Shown: positions 37,392 to 46,625, counted from the stretch's first letter. The stretch: DNA of 64,000 nt from Streptomyces sp. ALI-76-A (GCF_030287445.1 NZ_JASVWB010000004.1:248001-312000), one strand, 5' to 3'. Made by a program: numbers and translations. Notes: a model not told the origin generated them from the sequence alone.

Positions 37392-38944
37392 CCGTCCGTC
37401 TCCGTTCCGGTGAGGGGCGGTACGGCGGACGCGGTGCGGGTGAGCCGGGTGACGGTGAGGGCTTCGCCGGTCAGCTCGGCCGCCACGGTCCCTCGGACGA
37501 ACACCAGGGCGCGGTGGCACACGTTCGCGACCTCCTCGAAATCGGTGGAGATGAGCAGGACGGCGAGCCCGGCGGCCAGTTCCTCGTCCAGCAGGCGGTA
37601 GATCTCCGCCTTGGCGCCCACGTCCACGCCGGCTGTCGGCTCCTCGAGGATCAGCAGCCGGCGCTTGCTGTGGAGCCACCGGCCGAGCATGACCTTCTGC
37701 TGGTTGCCGCCGGACAGGACGGCGATCGGTGTCTCGCTGTCGTGGGGGCGCACCCGGAAGCGTTCGACGAGGGCCATGGCCTTGGCGCGCTCGCGCCGGG
37801 GGCTGATCCAGCGCGGCCCCGGCGTGGCGTCGGCGTGCGGGTTGGCCAGCAGGTTCTCCCGTACGGTCAGTTCGGCGGCGCACCCCTCCTCCAGCCGGTT
37901 GCTGGTCACCAGGCCGACCCCGGCACCGACGGCGGCGGCGACCGTACGCGGACGGTAGGGCCGCCCGTCCAGCAGCACGCGCCCGCCCGTGAGGGGCCGG
38001 ACCCCGGCCAGCGCCCTGCCCAGGTCCATGTGTCCGGCGCCGATGAGGCCCACCATGCCCAGGATCTCGCCGGGGCGCAGCCGGAGGCCGACCGGGCCGG
38101 CGTTCTCGGTCCGTACGCCGTCGAGGCGCAGGACGGCGGGCGCCTCGGTGCCGGGAAGGGCGGCGGCGGGTGGCCGGCGAGCCGGGTCGCGGCCCACGAT
38201 GTCCCGCACCAGACGAGCCGGGCTGTGGCCGGCGAGCCGGCCCCGGCTGATGATCCGGCCGTCGCGCAGGACGGCGAAGGAGTCGGCGACCTGGTACACC
38301 TCGTCGATCCGGTGGCTGACGTGGACGATGCCGTGACCGCGGTCGCACAGCTCGCGCAGGACGCGGAAGACGCGGGCACAGTCGGCCGCGGGGAGGCTGG
38401 CGGTCGGCTCGTCGAGCACGAGGAGTTCCGCCCGGGTCGACAGGGCCCGCGCGATGGCGACCAGCGAACGTTCGGCGCGGGTCAGGTCGGCGATGCGGGC
38501 CTCGGGCGCGAGATGTCCGGCGACGATCTCCAGGGCCTCCACGCAGCGCTCGCGCGCCGTCCGCCAGGAGATCAGCCCCCGGCGGCGCGGGTAGCCGGTG
38601 CCCAGGGCGATGTTCTCGGCGACCGTCATCCACTCGACGAGACCGAGGTCCTGGTGGATGAAGGCCATGTGCCGCGAGGCCGCGGCGGTGCCGAGCGGGT
38701 GGCCGGCCACGGTCACCTCGCCCTCGTCGGCGCGATGGACACCGGCGAGCACCTTGATGAGGGTGGATTTCCCGGCGCCGTTGGGGCCCAGAAGGGCGAG
38801 GACGGTACCGCGCCGGACGTCGAGGTCGACCTCGGCCAGCGCGCGAGTACCGCCGAATCGCTTGCCGAGACCCCGGATCCGGACCAGAGGGTCCTGGCCG
38901 CGGCCCACGGATCGGCTTGTCGGGGCGTCGGGAGCGTCGTGCAC
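37388..38944 (-). CDS. Sugar-type ABC transporter ATP-binding protein, RbsA-like (importer 2)
   Basis: A 518-aa double ATPase. First domain: LLGPNGAGKSTLIKVLAG (Walker A) and LLVLDEPTASLPA (Walker B). Second domain: MVGLIGAGHMDLGRAL, VLSGGNQQKVMLGRWL and LLILEEPTAGVDVGAK. GTG 38944 is the start. It is the first gene of the importer 2 operon (ATPase, permease, binding protein). Confidence 0.92.
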   Translation of the reverse strand: MHDAPDAPTSRSVGRGQDPLVRIRGLGKRFGGTRALAEVDLDVRRGTVLALLGPNGAGKSTLIKVLAGVHRADEGEVTVAGHPLGTAAASRHMAFIHQDLGLVEWMTVAENIALGTGYPRRRGLISWRTARERCVEALEIVAGHLAPEARIADLTRAERSLVAIARALSTRAELLVLDEPTASLPAADCARVFRVLRELCDRGHGIVHVSHRIDEVYQVADSFAVLRDGRIISRGRLAGHSPARLVRDIVGRDPARRPPAAALPGTEAPAVLRLDGVRTENAGPVGLRLRPGEILGMVGLIGAGHMDLGRALAGVRPLTGGRVLLDGRPYRPRTVAAAVGAGVGLVTSNRLEEGCAAELTVRENLLANPHADATPGPRWISPRRERAKAMALVERFRVRPHDSETPIAVLSGGNQQKVMLGRWLHSKRRLLILEEPTAGVDVGAKAEIYRLLDEELAAGLAVLLISTDFEEVANVCHRALVFVRGTVAAELTGEALTVTRLTRTASAVPPLTGTETDG

Positions 38945-39002
38945 AGACTCTCTCCGGGGGGTCGGCTACCGCGTTCCTTCCCGACCGTACGGATCGGCTC
39001 GT

Positions 39003-41936
39003 CTATCCGATGTCGGGAATATCATCCCAATCTATCCCGGTGACGGACGGCATCGTCGTAGGGACATCCAGAGCGCACTCGGCCCAGATGACCTTGCCGC
39101 CGTCGGTGTAGCGGGTCCCCCAGGCCTGAGCGAGCCGGGCGACGAGGAACAGGCCGCGACCACCCTCGTCGGTGGCGGCCGCGTGCCGCAGCCGGGGAGC
39201 GGTGCTGCTGGTGTCGGAGACCTCGAAGATCAGGGTGCGGCCATGGATCACGCGTACCCGAAGGGGGCCGCCGGCGTGGCGGATGGCGTTGGTGACCAGC
39301 TCGCTGAGCAGCAGCTCGGCGGAGAACACGGCCTCGTCGAGCCCCCACTCGGTGAGCCGGCGGGTGACGTCGGCGCGTACGCCGGAGACACGGGCCGGGT
39401 CCGCGGGCAGGTCCCAGGTGGCGATCCGGCCGTGCGCCAGGGTCTGGGTACGGGCGACGAGCAGCGCGATGTCGTCGGCGGGGTGGTCGGGCACCACGGC
39501 GTCCACCACCGCCCGGCAGGTGTCCTCGGGCGAGGGTCCCGACCGGGCGAGGGCGTCCCGCAGCTGGTCGAGGGCCGTGTCGATGTCGCGGTGGCGGTCT
39601 TCGATGAGTCCGTCGGTGTAGAGGACGAGCCGACTGCCTTCGGGGACGTGGATCTCGGCCGTCTCGAAGGGCAGGCCGCCCAGTCCGAGGGGCGGTCCGG
39701 CCGGCAGGCCGGGAAACGTCACCGTGCCGTCGGGGTGGACCAGGGCGGGCGGGGGGTGGCCGGCGCGTGCCAGGGTGCACAGCTGCGAGGTCGGGTCGTA
39801 GATGGCGTACAGGCAGGTGGCGCCGATGATGCCGATGCCTTCGGTGCCCGGTTCCTCGCCGCCCTCGTCCCGGTCGAGGCGGGCGACGAGGTTGTCGAGC
39901 TGGGTGAGGACCTCGTCGGGCGCCAGGTCCAGCTCGGCGAAGTTGCGTGCGGCGATACGCAGCCGGCCCATGGTGACGGCGGCGTGCAGGCCGTGGCCGA
40001 CGACGTCGCCGACGACGAGGGCGACGCGGGTGCCGGACAGGGGGATGACGTCGAACCAGTCGCCGCCCACTCCGGACTCGGCGGGCAGATAGCGATGGGC
40101 GACCTCGACGGCGTCCTGCTCGGGCAGGCGCTGCGGAAGCAGACTGCGTTGCAGGGCCAGGACCATGGTGTGTTCGCGGGTGTAGCGGCGGGCGTTGTCG
40201 ATGCAGACCGCGGCGCGCGTGGCGAGTTCCTGGGCCAGCGAACGGTCGTCGTCCCCGAAGGGGGCGCGCTCGCGCGTGCGGTAGAAGCTGACGATGCCCA
40301 GGACGACGCCGCGGGCGAGCAGCGGGGCGGTGATGAGAGAGCGCAGCCCGTACGCGAGAAGGCCTCCGGTGTGCTCCGGGTCCTGCGAGAACCGGTCGGC
40401 GGCGGCCCTCAGATCGGGTTCCAGCACTGCCTGTTCGTCGGTCAGGCAACGGAGCCGGGGAGTGCCGGGACGCAGGCCGATCCGCTCGCCGAGCGCCTGG
40501 AAGGGGCCGTCGTCGCGGATGCCGTGGATCACCAGGCGGTGCAGGTCGGTACGGGGATCGGCGGACTCCTCGCCGCGCAGCACGGCCTCGGAAAGGTCGA
40601 TGGTGACGAAGTCGGCCAGGCGCGGCACGGCCATGTCGGCGAGTTCGTGGGCGGTGCGGGGCACGTCCAGGGTGGTACCGATGCGGGCGCTGGCCTCGGA
40701 CAGCAGCTCCAGGCGCCGCCGTGCCGCGACGGCGTGCATGCCCACGCCCGGTTCGCCCAGCAGCACCAGCCGTCCGCCGGTGAGGCCGTCGGCGCCGCCG
40801 GGCGCGGTGGCCGGCTCGGCCGTGCGGGCGGTCGTGGGCCGCGCCGGTACCCCGGCCGCGGGGTGGGCCGGTGCCGGCGCGGCGACATGGGCCGGGCGTC
40901 CGGCCGGCAGGACGGCGGGTGCGACGGCTTCCCGTGCCGGGGGGCCTTCCCCTGCCGCGGGGCCTGCGTGTGCCGCGTGACCGAGCCGCGCACGCGGGTG
41001 CGCGGGTGCGGGCCGCTGCCCCGGTGAGGTGTCGGTGAGGACCGCCTCGACGGCGACGCCTGCCACACCGGAGGCGCTTGTCACGACATGGCTCAGCAGA
41101 ACGACCCGCCGGCCGTCCGAGAGGGTCACCTCGACGCCGGCCCGCTGGGCCGAGGCGATCAACTCGGCGGCCTTCTCCGTGAGGACCGTCCGATCACGCC
41201 GGTCGAGGCCGCTGCGGACCAGCTCGTCCACCGGGAGCAGGTGCCCGTCCCCGTCCGCCGCACCGGCCCGCAACCGGCGCCTGGCGTCGAGATACGCGCT
41301 CAGCAGCCCGCGCTCCCGCGCCGAGTTGTCCGCCAGGAGTCGCCGCTCGATGGCGCCTGCCGCCTCGCGTATCACGGTGTCCATCGCGGGATCCACGTCG
41401 GTGTGCGGACACCCGAGGGAGAGGATGCCCTCGACATCTCCGCTGAGCAGATCACGCACGGGGATCGCCGAGCAGGCGTTCGCCTGTGAGCGCTCCGCGA
41501 AGTGCTCGGCTCCGTAGACCTGGCACAGCCGCCGTTCCGCGAGCGCGATGCCGATGCCGTTGGTTCCGGCGACCTCCTCGGCGAACACGAACCCCGGAAC
41601 GCTCTGGATGGGGGCGAGTTGCCTGGCCATGGACGCCTCGCCGAAGCGGCGCCGCAGCACCGTCCCGCTCGCGTCGGCCAGAGCCACGTTCATGCGACGG
41701 CCCGCGAACCTGGACTGCAGCCAGTCGAGCACCGGCCCGGCCGCGTGCACGAGCCGGCTGTCCAGATCGACGTCCTCGCGGAAGGGCAGCTCGGACTGGT
41801 CCGGGGAGAGCCCGAGCAGCACGGAGCGCTGCCAGGAACTCAGGATCAGGTCCCGCACGCCTCCCTCGACCGGTCCGCCCTCCAGGAACCGCTCACGGGC
41901 ACGTGAGGGACCGATGGAATCCCCCACAAATCCCAT
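39003..41936 (-). CDS. Multi-domain sensor phosphatase: GAF, linker, GAF, SpoIIE/PP2C, HATPase
   Basis: A 977-aa cytoplasmic regulator. An N-terminal GAF of the kind found in AcoR-like activators (AEEVAGTNGIGIALAERRLCQVYGAEHF) covers about 30-200. A small sensor-like segment follows, then a Pro/Ala-rich linker at about 300-380. A second GAF is at about 390-550, a PP2C SpoIIE phosphatase (GVGGDWFDVIPLSG, GDVVGHGLHAAVTMGRLR) at about 570-800, and an anti-sigma-type HATPase (ELLLSELVTNAIRHAGG) at the C-terminus. Such proteins control anti-sigma/anti-anti-sigma switches. ATG 41936 follows GGAAG. No partner sigma gene is nearby. Confidence 0.88.
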   Translation of the reverse strand: MGFVGDSIGPSRARERFLEGGPVEGGVRDLILSSWQRSVLLGLSPDQSELPFREDVDLDSRLVHAAGPVLDWLQSRFAGRRMNVALADASGTVLRRRFGEASMARQLAPIQSVPGFVFAEEVAGTNGIGIALAERRLCQVYGAEHFAERSQANACSAIPVRDLLSGDVEGILSLGCPHTDVDPAMDTVIREAAGAIERRLLADNSARERGLLSAYLDARRRLRAGAADGDGHLLPVDELVRSGLDRRDRTVLTEKAAELIASAQRAGVEVTLSDGRRVVLLSHVVTSASGVAGVAVEAVLTDTSPGQRPAPAHPRARLGHAAHAGPAAGEGPPAREAVAPAVLPAGRPAHVAAPAPAHPAAGVPARPTTARTAEPATAPGGADGLTGGRLVLLGEPGVGMHAVAARRRLELLSEASARIGTTLDVPRTAHELADMAVPRLADFVTIDLSEAVLRGEESADPRTDLHRLVIHGIRDDGPFQALGERIGLRPGTPRLRCLTDEQAVLEPDLRAAADRFSQDPEHTGGLLAYGLRSLITAPLLARGVVLGIVSFYRTRERAPFGDDDRSLAQELATRAAVCIDNARRYTREHTMVLALQRSLLPQRLPEQDAVEVAHRYLPAESGVGGDWFDVIPLSGTRVALVVGDVVGHGLHAAVTMGRLRIAARNFAELDLAPDEVLTQLDNLVARLDRDEGGEEPGTEGIGIIGATCLYAIYDPTSQLCTLARAGHPPPALVHPDGTVTFPGLPAGPPLGLGGLPFETAEIHVPEGSRLVLYTDGLIEDRHRDIDTALDQLRDALARSGPSPEDTCRAVVDAVVPDHPADDIALLVARTQTLAHGRIATWDLPADPARVSGVRADVTRRLTEWGLDEAVFSAELLLSELVTNAIRHAGGPLRVRVIHGRTLIFEVSDTSSTAPRLRHAAATDEGGRGLFLVARLAQAWGTRYTDGGKVIWAECALDVPTTMPSVTGIDWDDIPDIG

Positions 41937-42016
41937 GCGGATCACTTCCCTCGTCGGACCGTGGTCGGCTGCCGTCCGGTTCGCTCGCCGTTCGGGAAGC
42001 CGCCGCTCTCATGTAG

Positions 42017-42033
42017 ATATTAGAACTATGTTC
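42017..42033 (-). promoter_or_regulatory. AT-rich promoter island before the GAF/SpoIIE gene
   Basis: Read on the minus strand, TAATAT (42022-42017) is a good -10. It abuts the palindrome GAAC-TAT-GTTC at 42023-42033. No convincing -35 is spaced correctly, so an activator or alternative sigma factor may be used. Confidence 0.35.
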
Positions 42034-42080
42034 ATGAGTAAGCGTGTTTCAGCCCTTTGAAGATGAATGTGCGGGGGTGG

Positions 42081-42428
42081 CTAGCGCAGGGACCGCGCCG
42101 CCGTGACGCCGAAGGTCTCCAGGGAGACCCCCACCCGGGACAGCCCTGACGTGGCCGCGCGGAAGTCCTTGATGTGCGCCGTGCCGAAGTGCTCGTCCAG
42201 GGCCTGCTGGGAGATCCATCGCTCGTACACCCGGATCCTGCGCTCGTCGGACGGGTCCGCGGCCATGGCGTAGTCCAGACAGCCGGGCTCCTCCGCACGG
42301 GTCCGCTTCCCGACCTCGACGAGGTGGCCCAGCATCGTGTCGCGGTCCGCCGGCTCGTAGTCCATCCAGCCGGCGACGATGATCTGCTCCGCTTCCGCCG
42401 CGTTGTCCGCCTCGTTGTCCTCTGCCAC
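42081..42428 (-). CDS. ABM-domain protein (putative quinol monooxygenase)
   Basis: A 115-aa antibiotic-biosynthesis-monooxygenase-type dimeric ferredoxin-like protein. Seen: EQIIVAGWMDYEPADRDTML, EEPGCLDYAMAADPSDERRIRVYERW and EHFGTAHIKDF, the usual YgiN-like pattern. I prefer GTG 42428, preceded by GGGAGAGGA; the upstream ATG at 42449 has no ribosome site. Family members oxidise quinols or polycyclic phenols without cofactor, or act as scavenging enzymes. It follows the PEP-utilising protein gene in the same direction, 74 nt away. Confidence 0.85.
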   Translation of the reverse strand: MAEDNEADNAAEAEQIIVAGWMDYEPADRDTMLGHLVEVGKRTRAEEPGCLDYAMAADPSDERRIRVYERWISQQALDEHFGTAHIKDFRAATSGLSRVGVSLETFGVTAARSLR

Positions 42429-42502
42429 GGTGATCCTCTCCCTGCTCATGCCCGTGGGCCCGTCGCCCTCTGTCAGGAAGGAACGACGGGCCCGCGGGCC
42501 GT

Positions 42503-44239
42503 TCAGATGGCGAGTGCCGCCGGGACGCTGTCCACGGTGACCGTGCCCTTGGTGCCGTCGACCGTGATCACCATGCCGTCCCGCAGCCGTTGCGTACCGC
42601 CTTCGACGGAGATGACGGCCGGGATGCCCAGCTCGCGGCAGACCACGACGGCGTGGCTGTTGAGCGCGCCCACATCCACGACGGCCGCTCCGGCGACCAG
42701 GAACAGCGGGGTCCAGGCGGCGTCCGTGATCGGTGCCACCAGGACCTCGCCCGGTTCCAGCGCCTCGCACGAGGCCGGGTCGGAGACCACCCGCACCCTG
42801 CCGGTGTACGTGCCCTGGCTGCCGCCGACCCCGGTCAGCACGTCGCTCTCCCGGGCGGCCGCGATTCCTTCCTCGCGGCGCCGCGGCCAGGTGTCGATCT
42901 CGGTCTGCGCGTCCGCCGCGATGAAGAACGGCGGCTCCAGTTCCCGCAGGCCGGCGTACTCCACGAGCCGCTGGGCGATGACGGGGCCGAAGGAGTCCGG
43001 GGCGGCGACATAGTCGTCCAGCTCGGTGTCCAGCAGCATCATCACGTCCTCGGGCGCGGCGAAGCGTCCCGCCTCGACCCCACGGCGGCCCAGCTCCCGT
43101 ACCGTCATCCGGATCTCGTTGATGACGGACACGCAGTTGGCCTTGGTGCGCTCGCGGGCCGGGATCCACACCTGCGAGGCGTGCATGCCGGCGTCGAACA
43201 TCGGCCGTACGTCCTCCGGGAGCGCGGCCCGGATCTCCGCCGCGATCTGCGTACGGCGCTCCGTGAGCCGGCGGTGGCGCTCGGCGGGGGAGTCGTCGTC
43301 GGGACTGTGCCGGATCCGGTCGACCAGGGCCAGCGCCTGGACGGGCGAGGCCTCCCAGGACAGCGCGTGGATGTCCCACTCGTTGGGGCCGCGGTCGCCG
43401 GAGGCCGCCAGGAACTCCTCGAAGGAGTCCCGGAACGCCTTCACGTCCCCGCTCGCCCCGTCGAGCGCCCGCTGCACCGCGGCCGGTCCCTGGGCGAACA
43501 GCGCGGTCAGCTCGGCCGAGGCCACCACCTGCCGGGACAGCGCCCACAGCCCGGTCGAGGGGGAGGCGGAGTCGACGTCACCGAGTCCGGCGATCAGGTC
43601 CAGCATGGCGCCGGGGCGGTCCAGGCTCGCGCACAGCGGGCCGAGGATCGCCGGTCCGACGGACGCGGGCAGCGACGACTCGACATGGCGCTGGAAGGTG
43701 ATCTCCACGTCGTCCAGCAGTGAGCGGGCGTGTGCCACCAGTTCCGTGTCGGACAGCCGGGCCAGGTCCGGCCGCTCGCGGCGGACGCGGCGCAGCCGCT
43801 CCCGGTCGGCGTCGGCCTCGGGGAAGTTGCTCTGGCCCAGCATGCGCTGGACCGTCGCCCCGGCCTTGGCCGTCAGTTCCCCGTCCTGGTCCTGCGGATG
43901 CGCCACGTACACCGGGGTGTCCGAGCGCTGGCCGACGAAGGCCGTGTCGATCTGGTCGGCGGTCTGCCCCATGCGGATGCCGAACAGTCGCATGTGGGAG
44001 AGGTTGAGGTAGAAGTAACCGCCGAACATCCCGACGAAGGGCGGCCGGGGGCCGGTCACCTCCTCCTCGCGGTAGATGCCGAAGCCGACGAAGCCGTTGC
44101 GCCAGCCGTGCAGACCGCGTCCCCACACCAGGGACCAGCCCAGCGGGCTGGCCGGCTCGGGCAGGGTCTCGCCCGCGTTGGCGCGGGTGTAGTGCGGCAG
44201 CCGCTCGCTGCGCCGCCAGTCGGTGATCCAGCTCTTCAT
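42503..44239 (-). CDS. PEP-utilising enzyme mobile-domain protein lacking ATP-grasp
   Basis: A 578-aa protein. The C-terminal about 90 residues form a swivelling phosphohistidine domain (GRVRVVSDPASCEALEPGEV, then GALNSHAVVVCRELGIPAV, His about 529). The N-terminal about 480 residues match the helical substrate region of such enzymes (SPLGWSLVWGRGLHGWRNGFV, HMRLFGIRMGQ, NEWDIHALSWEASP). No PPDK_N/ATP-grasp domain is present, so it needs a partner to make phosphohistidine. The architecture resembles PpsA of phenylphosphate synthase and the CreH/CreI cresol system. It may phosphorylate an alcohol or phenol (inference). It lies 41 nt after the SDR. Confidence 0.8.
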   Translation of the reverse strand: MKSWITDWRRSERLPHYTRANAGETLPEPASPLGWSLVWGRGLHGWRNGFVGFGIYREEEVTGPRPPFVGMFGGYFYLNLSHMRLFGIRMGQTADQIDTAFVGQRSDTPVYVAHPQDQDGELTAKAGATVQRMLGQSNFPEADADRERLRRVRRERPDLARLSDTELVAHARSLLDDVEITFQRHVESSLPASVGPAILGPLCASLDRPGAMLDLIAGLGDVDSASPSTGLWALSRQVVASAELTALFAQGPAAVQRALDGASGDVKAFRDSFEEFLAASGDRGPNEWDIHALSWEASPVQALALVDRIRHSPDDDSPAERHRRLTERRTQIAAEIRAALPEDVRPMFDAGMHASQVWIPARERTKANCVSVINEIRMTVRELGRRGVEAGRFAAPEDVMMLLDTELDDYVAAPDSFGPVIAQRLVEYAGLRELEPPFFIAADAQTEIDTWPRRREEGIAAARESDVLTGVGGSQGTYTGRVRVVSDPASCEALEPGEVLVAPITDAAWTPLFLVAGAAVVDVGALNSHAVVVCRELGIPAVISVEGGTQRLRDGMVITVDGTKGTVTVDSVPAALAI

Positions 44240-44280
44240 GCCGAGGCTCTCCCGCTCTCCGTGCTCGCGTCCGCCATCGG

Positions 44281-45072
44281 CTACCACTGCGCCGTTCCGC
44301 CGTCCACGCTGATCAGCGTGCCCGTGATACCCGCGCCGTTGTCGCTCGCCAGCAGCGTGGCGACCGCCGCGATCTGCTCCACGGTGGTGATCTGCTTGGT
44401 GGCGGCGTGCTCGGCGAAACGGCCCAGCCACACCTCGTACGAGATGCCCTCGGCCTCGGCCGCGGCCGGACCGGCCTCCCGCATCAGGTCGGTGTCGACG
44501 GCGCCGGGGCAGATGGCGTTGCAGGTGATGCCCTGGGTGCCGTACTCGAAGGCGGTCGCCTTGGTCAGGCCGTGGATGGCGTGCTTGTTGGTGATGTAGT
44601 GGCTGATGGCCGGCTTGTTGGCCTGCTTGCCCTCGACCGAGGAGATGTTGATGATGCGGCCCCAGCCGCCCTCCAGCATCTTCGGCAGCGCCCGGCGGGT
44701 GCCGTAGAAGTAGGCGTTGAGGTTCAGGTTGAGAGCGTTGTGCCAGGCCTCGTCGCTGAGCTGGTGGACGGGGGCGAAGCCCGAGGTGCCGCCGACGTTG
44801 TTGACCCAGATGTCGAGCCGGCCGAAGCGCTCCGCGGCGAAGTCCGCGAGGGCCTCGATGTCCTCCTGGCTGTTGGCGTCGCAGGGGTGGAAGACCGCCC
44901 GGTCCCCGGCACCGATCTCCTCCAGGGCCTGCTTGCCCTTGAGCTCGGAACGGCCGCTGATGACCACCGTGGCGCCCTGGGCCAGGAAGGACTCGGCGAT
45001 GGCCCGTCCGATGCTGCGTGTGCTGCCCGTGATCACCGCGACACGTCCGTCGAGGCTGCCCGTAGCCACCAT
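44281..45072 (-). CDS. SDR-family oxidoreductase
   Basis: A 263-aa short-chain dehydrogenase. VITGSTRSIGRAIAESF is the cofactor loop (TGxxxxIG, with Ser where Gly is usual), WVNNVGGTSG the NNxG strand, INISSVEGKQ the catalytic Ser and SHYITNKHAIHG the YxxxK. It resembles hydroxyacyl or 3-hydroxybutyrate dehydrogenases. ATG 45072 has GGAG nearby. It is 29 nt downstream of the second Rieske gene and probably oxidises the hydroxylated or diol product. Confidence 0.9.
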   Translation of the reverse strand: MVATGSLDGRVAVITGSTRSIGRAIAESFLAQGATVVISGRSELKGKQALEEIGAGDRAVFHPCDANSQEDIEALADFAAERFGRLDIWVNNVGGTSGFAPVHQLSDEAWHNALNLNLNAYFYGTRRALPKMLEGGWGRIINISSVEGKQANKPAISHYITNKHAIHGLTKATAFEYGTQGITCNAICPGAVDTDLMREAGPAAAEAEGISYEVWLGRFAEHAATKQITTVEQIAAVATLLASDNGAGITGTLISVDGGTAQW

Positions 45073-45101
45073 GTTGTTCTCCTGCGCGTCTTGTGGGTTG
45101 G

Positions 45102-46376
45102 TCACCTGGCGGCTCTCGCCGCGTGGTCCAGGTGTGCGTGAACGGTGCGGTGGAAGTGCTGGAGTCCGGGCTCGTTGCGTCCGAAGACGAAGTCGGTCCC
45201 GTTCAGGGCCGCAAGCCCCTGCTGGACTCCGTAGGTGGTCGCGTAGTCCTCGTCGCGGACCACCTCGTGGAACCACTCGCCGAACGTGTCGGCGGCGTGC
45301 CGCTCCTCGTCGGTGACCGCCGGATCGCGCAGCAGGATGATCTGCTGGGTGACCGACTCGGTGGCCGTCCGGGGGAGGACCAGGGAGACGGCGATCTTGT
45401 TGCGCCAGCCGCCGGCTATCGCGAGACCGGGGTAGAGCCAGTAGATGGCTCCGACGCACTCGCCGGGGTCGCGCTGGTCCGGAGGCAGCTCGACCGCCTG
45501 CGCGATGGGGCGCAGGGCCGCTGAGAGGCGCTGGTGAGGGCCCCAGGTGTCGTGGGCCATCATGTTGGAGAGGTTCGTCTCGAACACCGTCTTCGGGTGC
45601 AGCGAGGCGAAGTGGTACGTCTCCAGATAGCCGTCGAGCGTGACCTTCCAGTTGGGGCTGGTCAGCTCCTTGGTCGAGTAGTGGTGGCAGTCCCCGAGAC
45701 GCATCCCCTCGAGGAGCGGCTGGAGGTCACCGAGCCACTCGTCCAGGTCGGGCTCGGCCGCCGGGTCCAGCGAGACGAAGACGATGCCGGCGCGTTCCCC
45801 GGCCGGGAGCCGCAGCAGGCTGCGTCCCGCGCGTGACACGTCGCCGAAGGTCTGCTCGGCGTACACGCCCCGCAACTCGCCCGCCAGGTCGTACGACCAG
45901 GAGTGGTACGGGCAGGTGAGCCGCTTCGACACCCCGCAGCCGGGCTCGATGATCTTGGCCCCGCGGTGGCGGCAGGCGTTGATCATCGCGTGGACGACGC
46001 CCTGCCGGTCGCGGGTGATCAGGACCGGGACACCGAGGACGTCCAGCGCCTTGTAGGTGTTCGGCCCGGGCAGCTCGGCCGACATGGCGAGCGGCAGGGG
46101 AACGGTGCGGTGGACCGCGTCCATCTCCCGCTGCCAGCGGTCGGCGTCGGAGTAGTGGGCGACGGGTTCCGTCCACTGGCCGTCCGCCTCGTGCGTCGTG
46201 TTGCCGCGGTAGTGCTCCATCACGCGCTCGACGAGTTCGGCGGCTTCCCGCCGCATCGCCACGGACGCGGCGTCGGTCGACCGGTCCTGGCTGATCCACG
46301 AGGAGTATGCCGGCGCCGGGGGAACGTGACGCTCGGCGTCGGCCCCCCGGGTCTCCGGGGAACTGGTCTGGACCAC
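45102..46376 (-). CDS. Rieske 2Fe-2S oxygenase alpha subunit (second)
   Basis: A 424-aa oxygenase. Rieske ligands are Cys135-His137 (CRHRG) and Cys155-His158 (CPYHSW). The iron site is DGYLETYHFASLHP (His255, His260). GTG 46376 is chosen because GAGGA is 5 nt upstream; no ATG lies near. It shares little sequence with the oxygenase at 31976 and has no ferredoxin gene beside it, so it must borrow electrons, perhaps from the 18.7-kb reductase. First gene of a minus-strand operon with an SDR, the PEP-utilising protein and the ABM protein. Confidence 0.9.
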   Translation of the reverse strand: MVQTSSPETRGADAERHVPPAPAYSSWISQDRSTDAASVAMRREAAELVERVMEHYRGNTTHEADGQWTEPVAHYSDADRWQREMDAVHRTVPLPLAMSAELPGPNTYKALDVLGVPVLITRDRQGVVHAMINACRHRGAKIIEPGCGVSKRLTCPYHSWSYDLAGELRGVYAEQTFGDVSRAGRSLLRLPAGERAGIVFVSLDPAAEPDLDEWLGDLQPLLEGMRLGDCHHYSTKELTSPNWKVTLDGYLETYHFASLHPKTVFETNLSNMMAHDTWGPHQRLSAALRPIAQAVELPPDQRDPGECVGAIYWLYPGLAIAGGWRNKIAVSLVLPRTATESVTQQIILLRDPAVTDEERHAADTFGEWFHEVVRDEDYATTYGVQQGLAALNGTDFVFGRNEPGLQHFHRTVHAHLDHAARAAR

Positions 46377-46471
46377 GATGTCCTCACAATCCTTCCAGCC
46401 GCGAGTTCGGGAAGGGCCTCTGATATGGCAGCTGGGCTGTGAGCCACACGACAACAGGGGTAAGTGTTGTC

Positions 46472-46491
46472 TGTCAATAGAAAGTGCGGAA
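46472..46491 (-). promoter_or_regulatory. Promoter element of the second Rieske operon
   Basis: On the minus strand, TTCCGCACTTTCTATTGACA reads into a perfect TTGACA -35 (46477-46472). The -10 is unclear. CTTFTC-like context is repeated inverted at 46561 in exact form CTTTCTATTGAC. Confidence 0.5.
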
Positions 46492-46560
46492 GTGGCGGCT
46501 CGGTGGCCCCCAGGTCACATCACCTTCGCCCGGGACAAAAAGGTCGTGTGATCGGCCGAT

Positions 46561-46596
46561 CTTTCTATTGACCGGCTCCAGTTGCGGGAGTGTGAT
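46561..46596 (+). promoter_or_regulatory. Promoter of the VOC gene, inverted copy of the same element
   Basis: CTTTCTATTGAC (46561-46572) includes the -35 TTGACC at 46568-46573. TGTGAT follows after 17 bp at 46591-46596. It is the mirror image of the Rieske-side element, so the two divergent promoters probably share a regulator. Confidence 0.5.
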
Positions 46597-46625
46597 GGCC
46601 GCACGCTCGGCGGAGAGGTGGTGCG

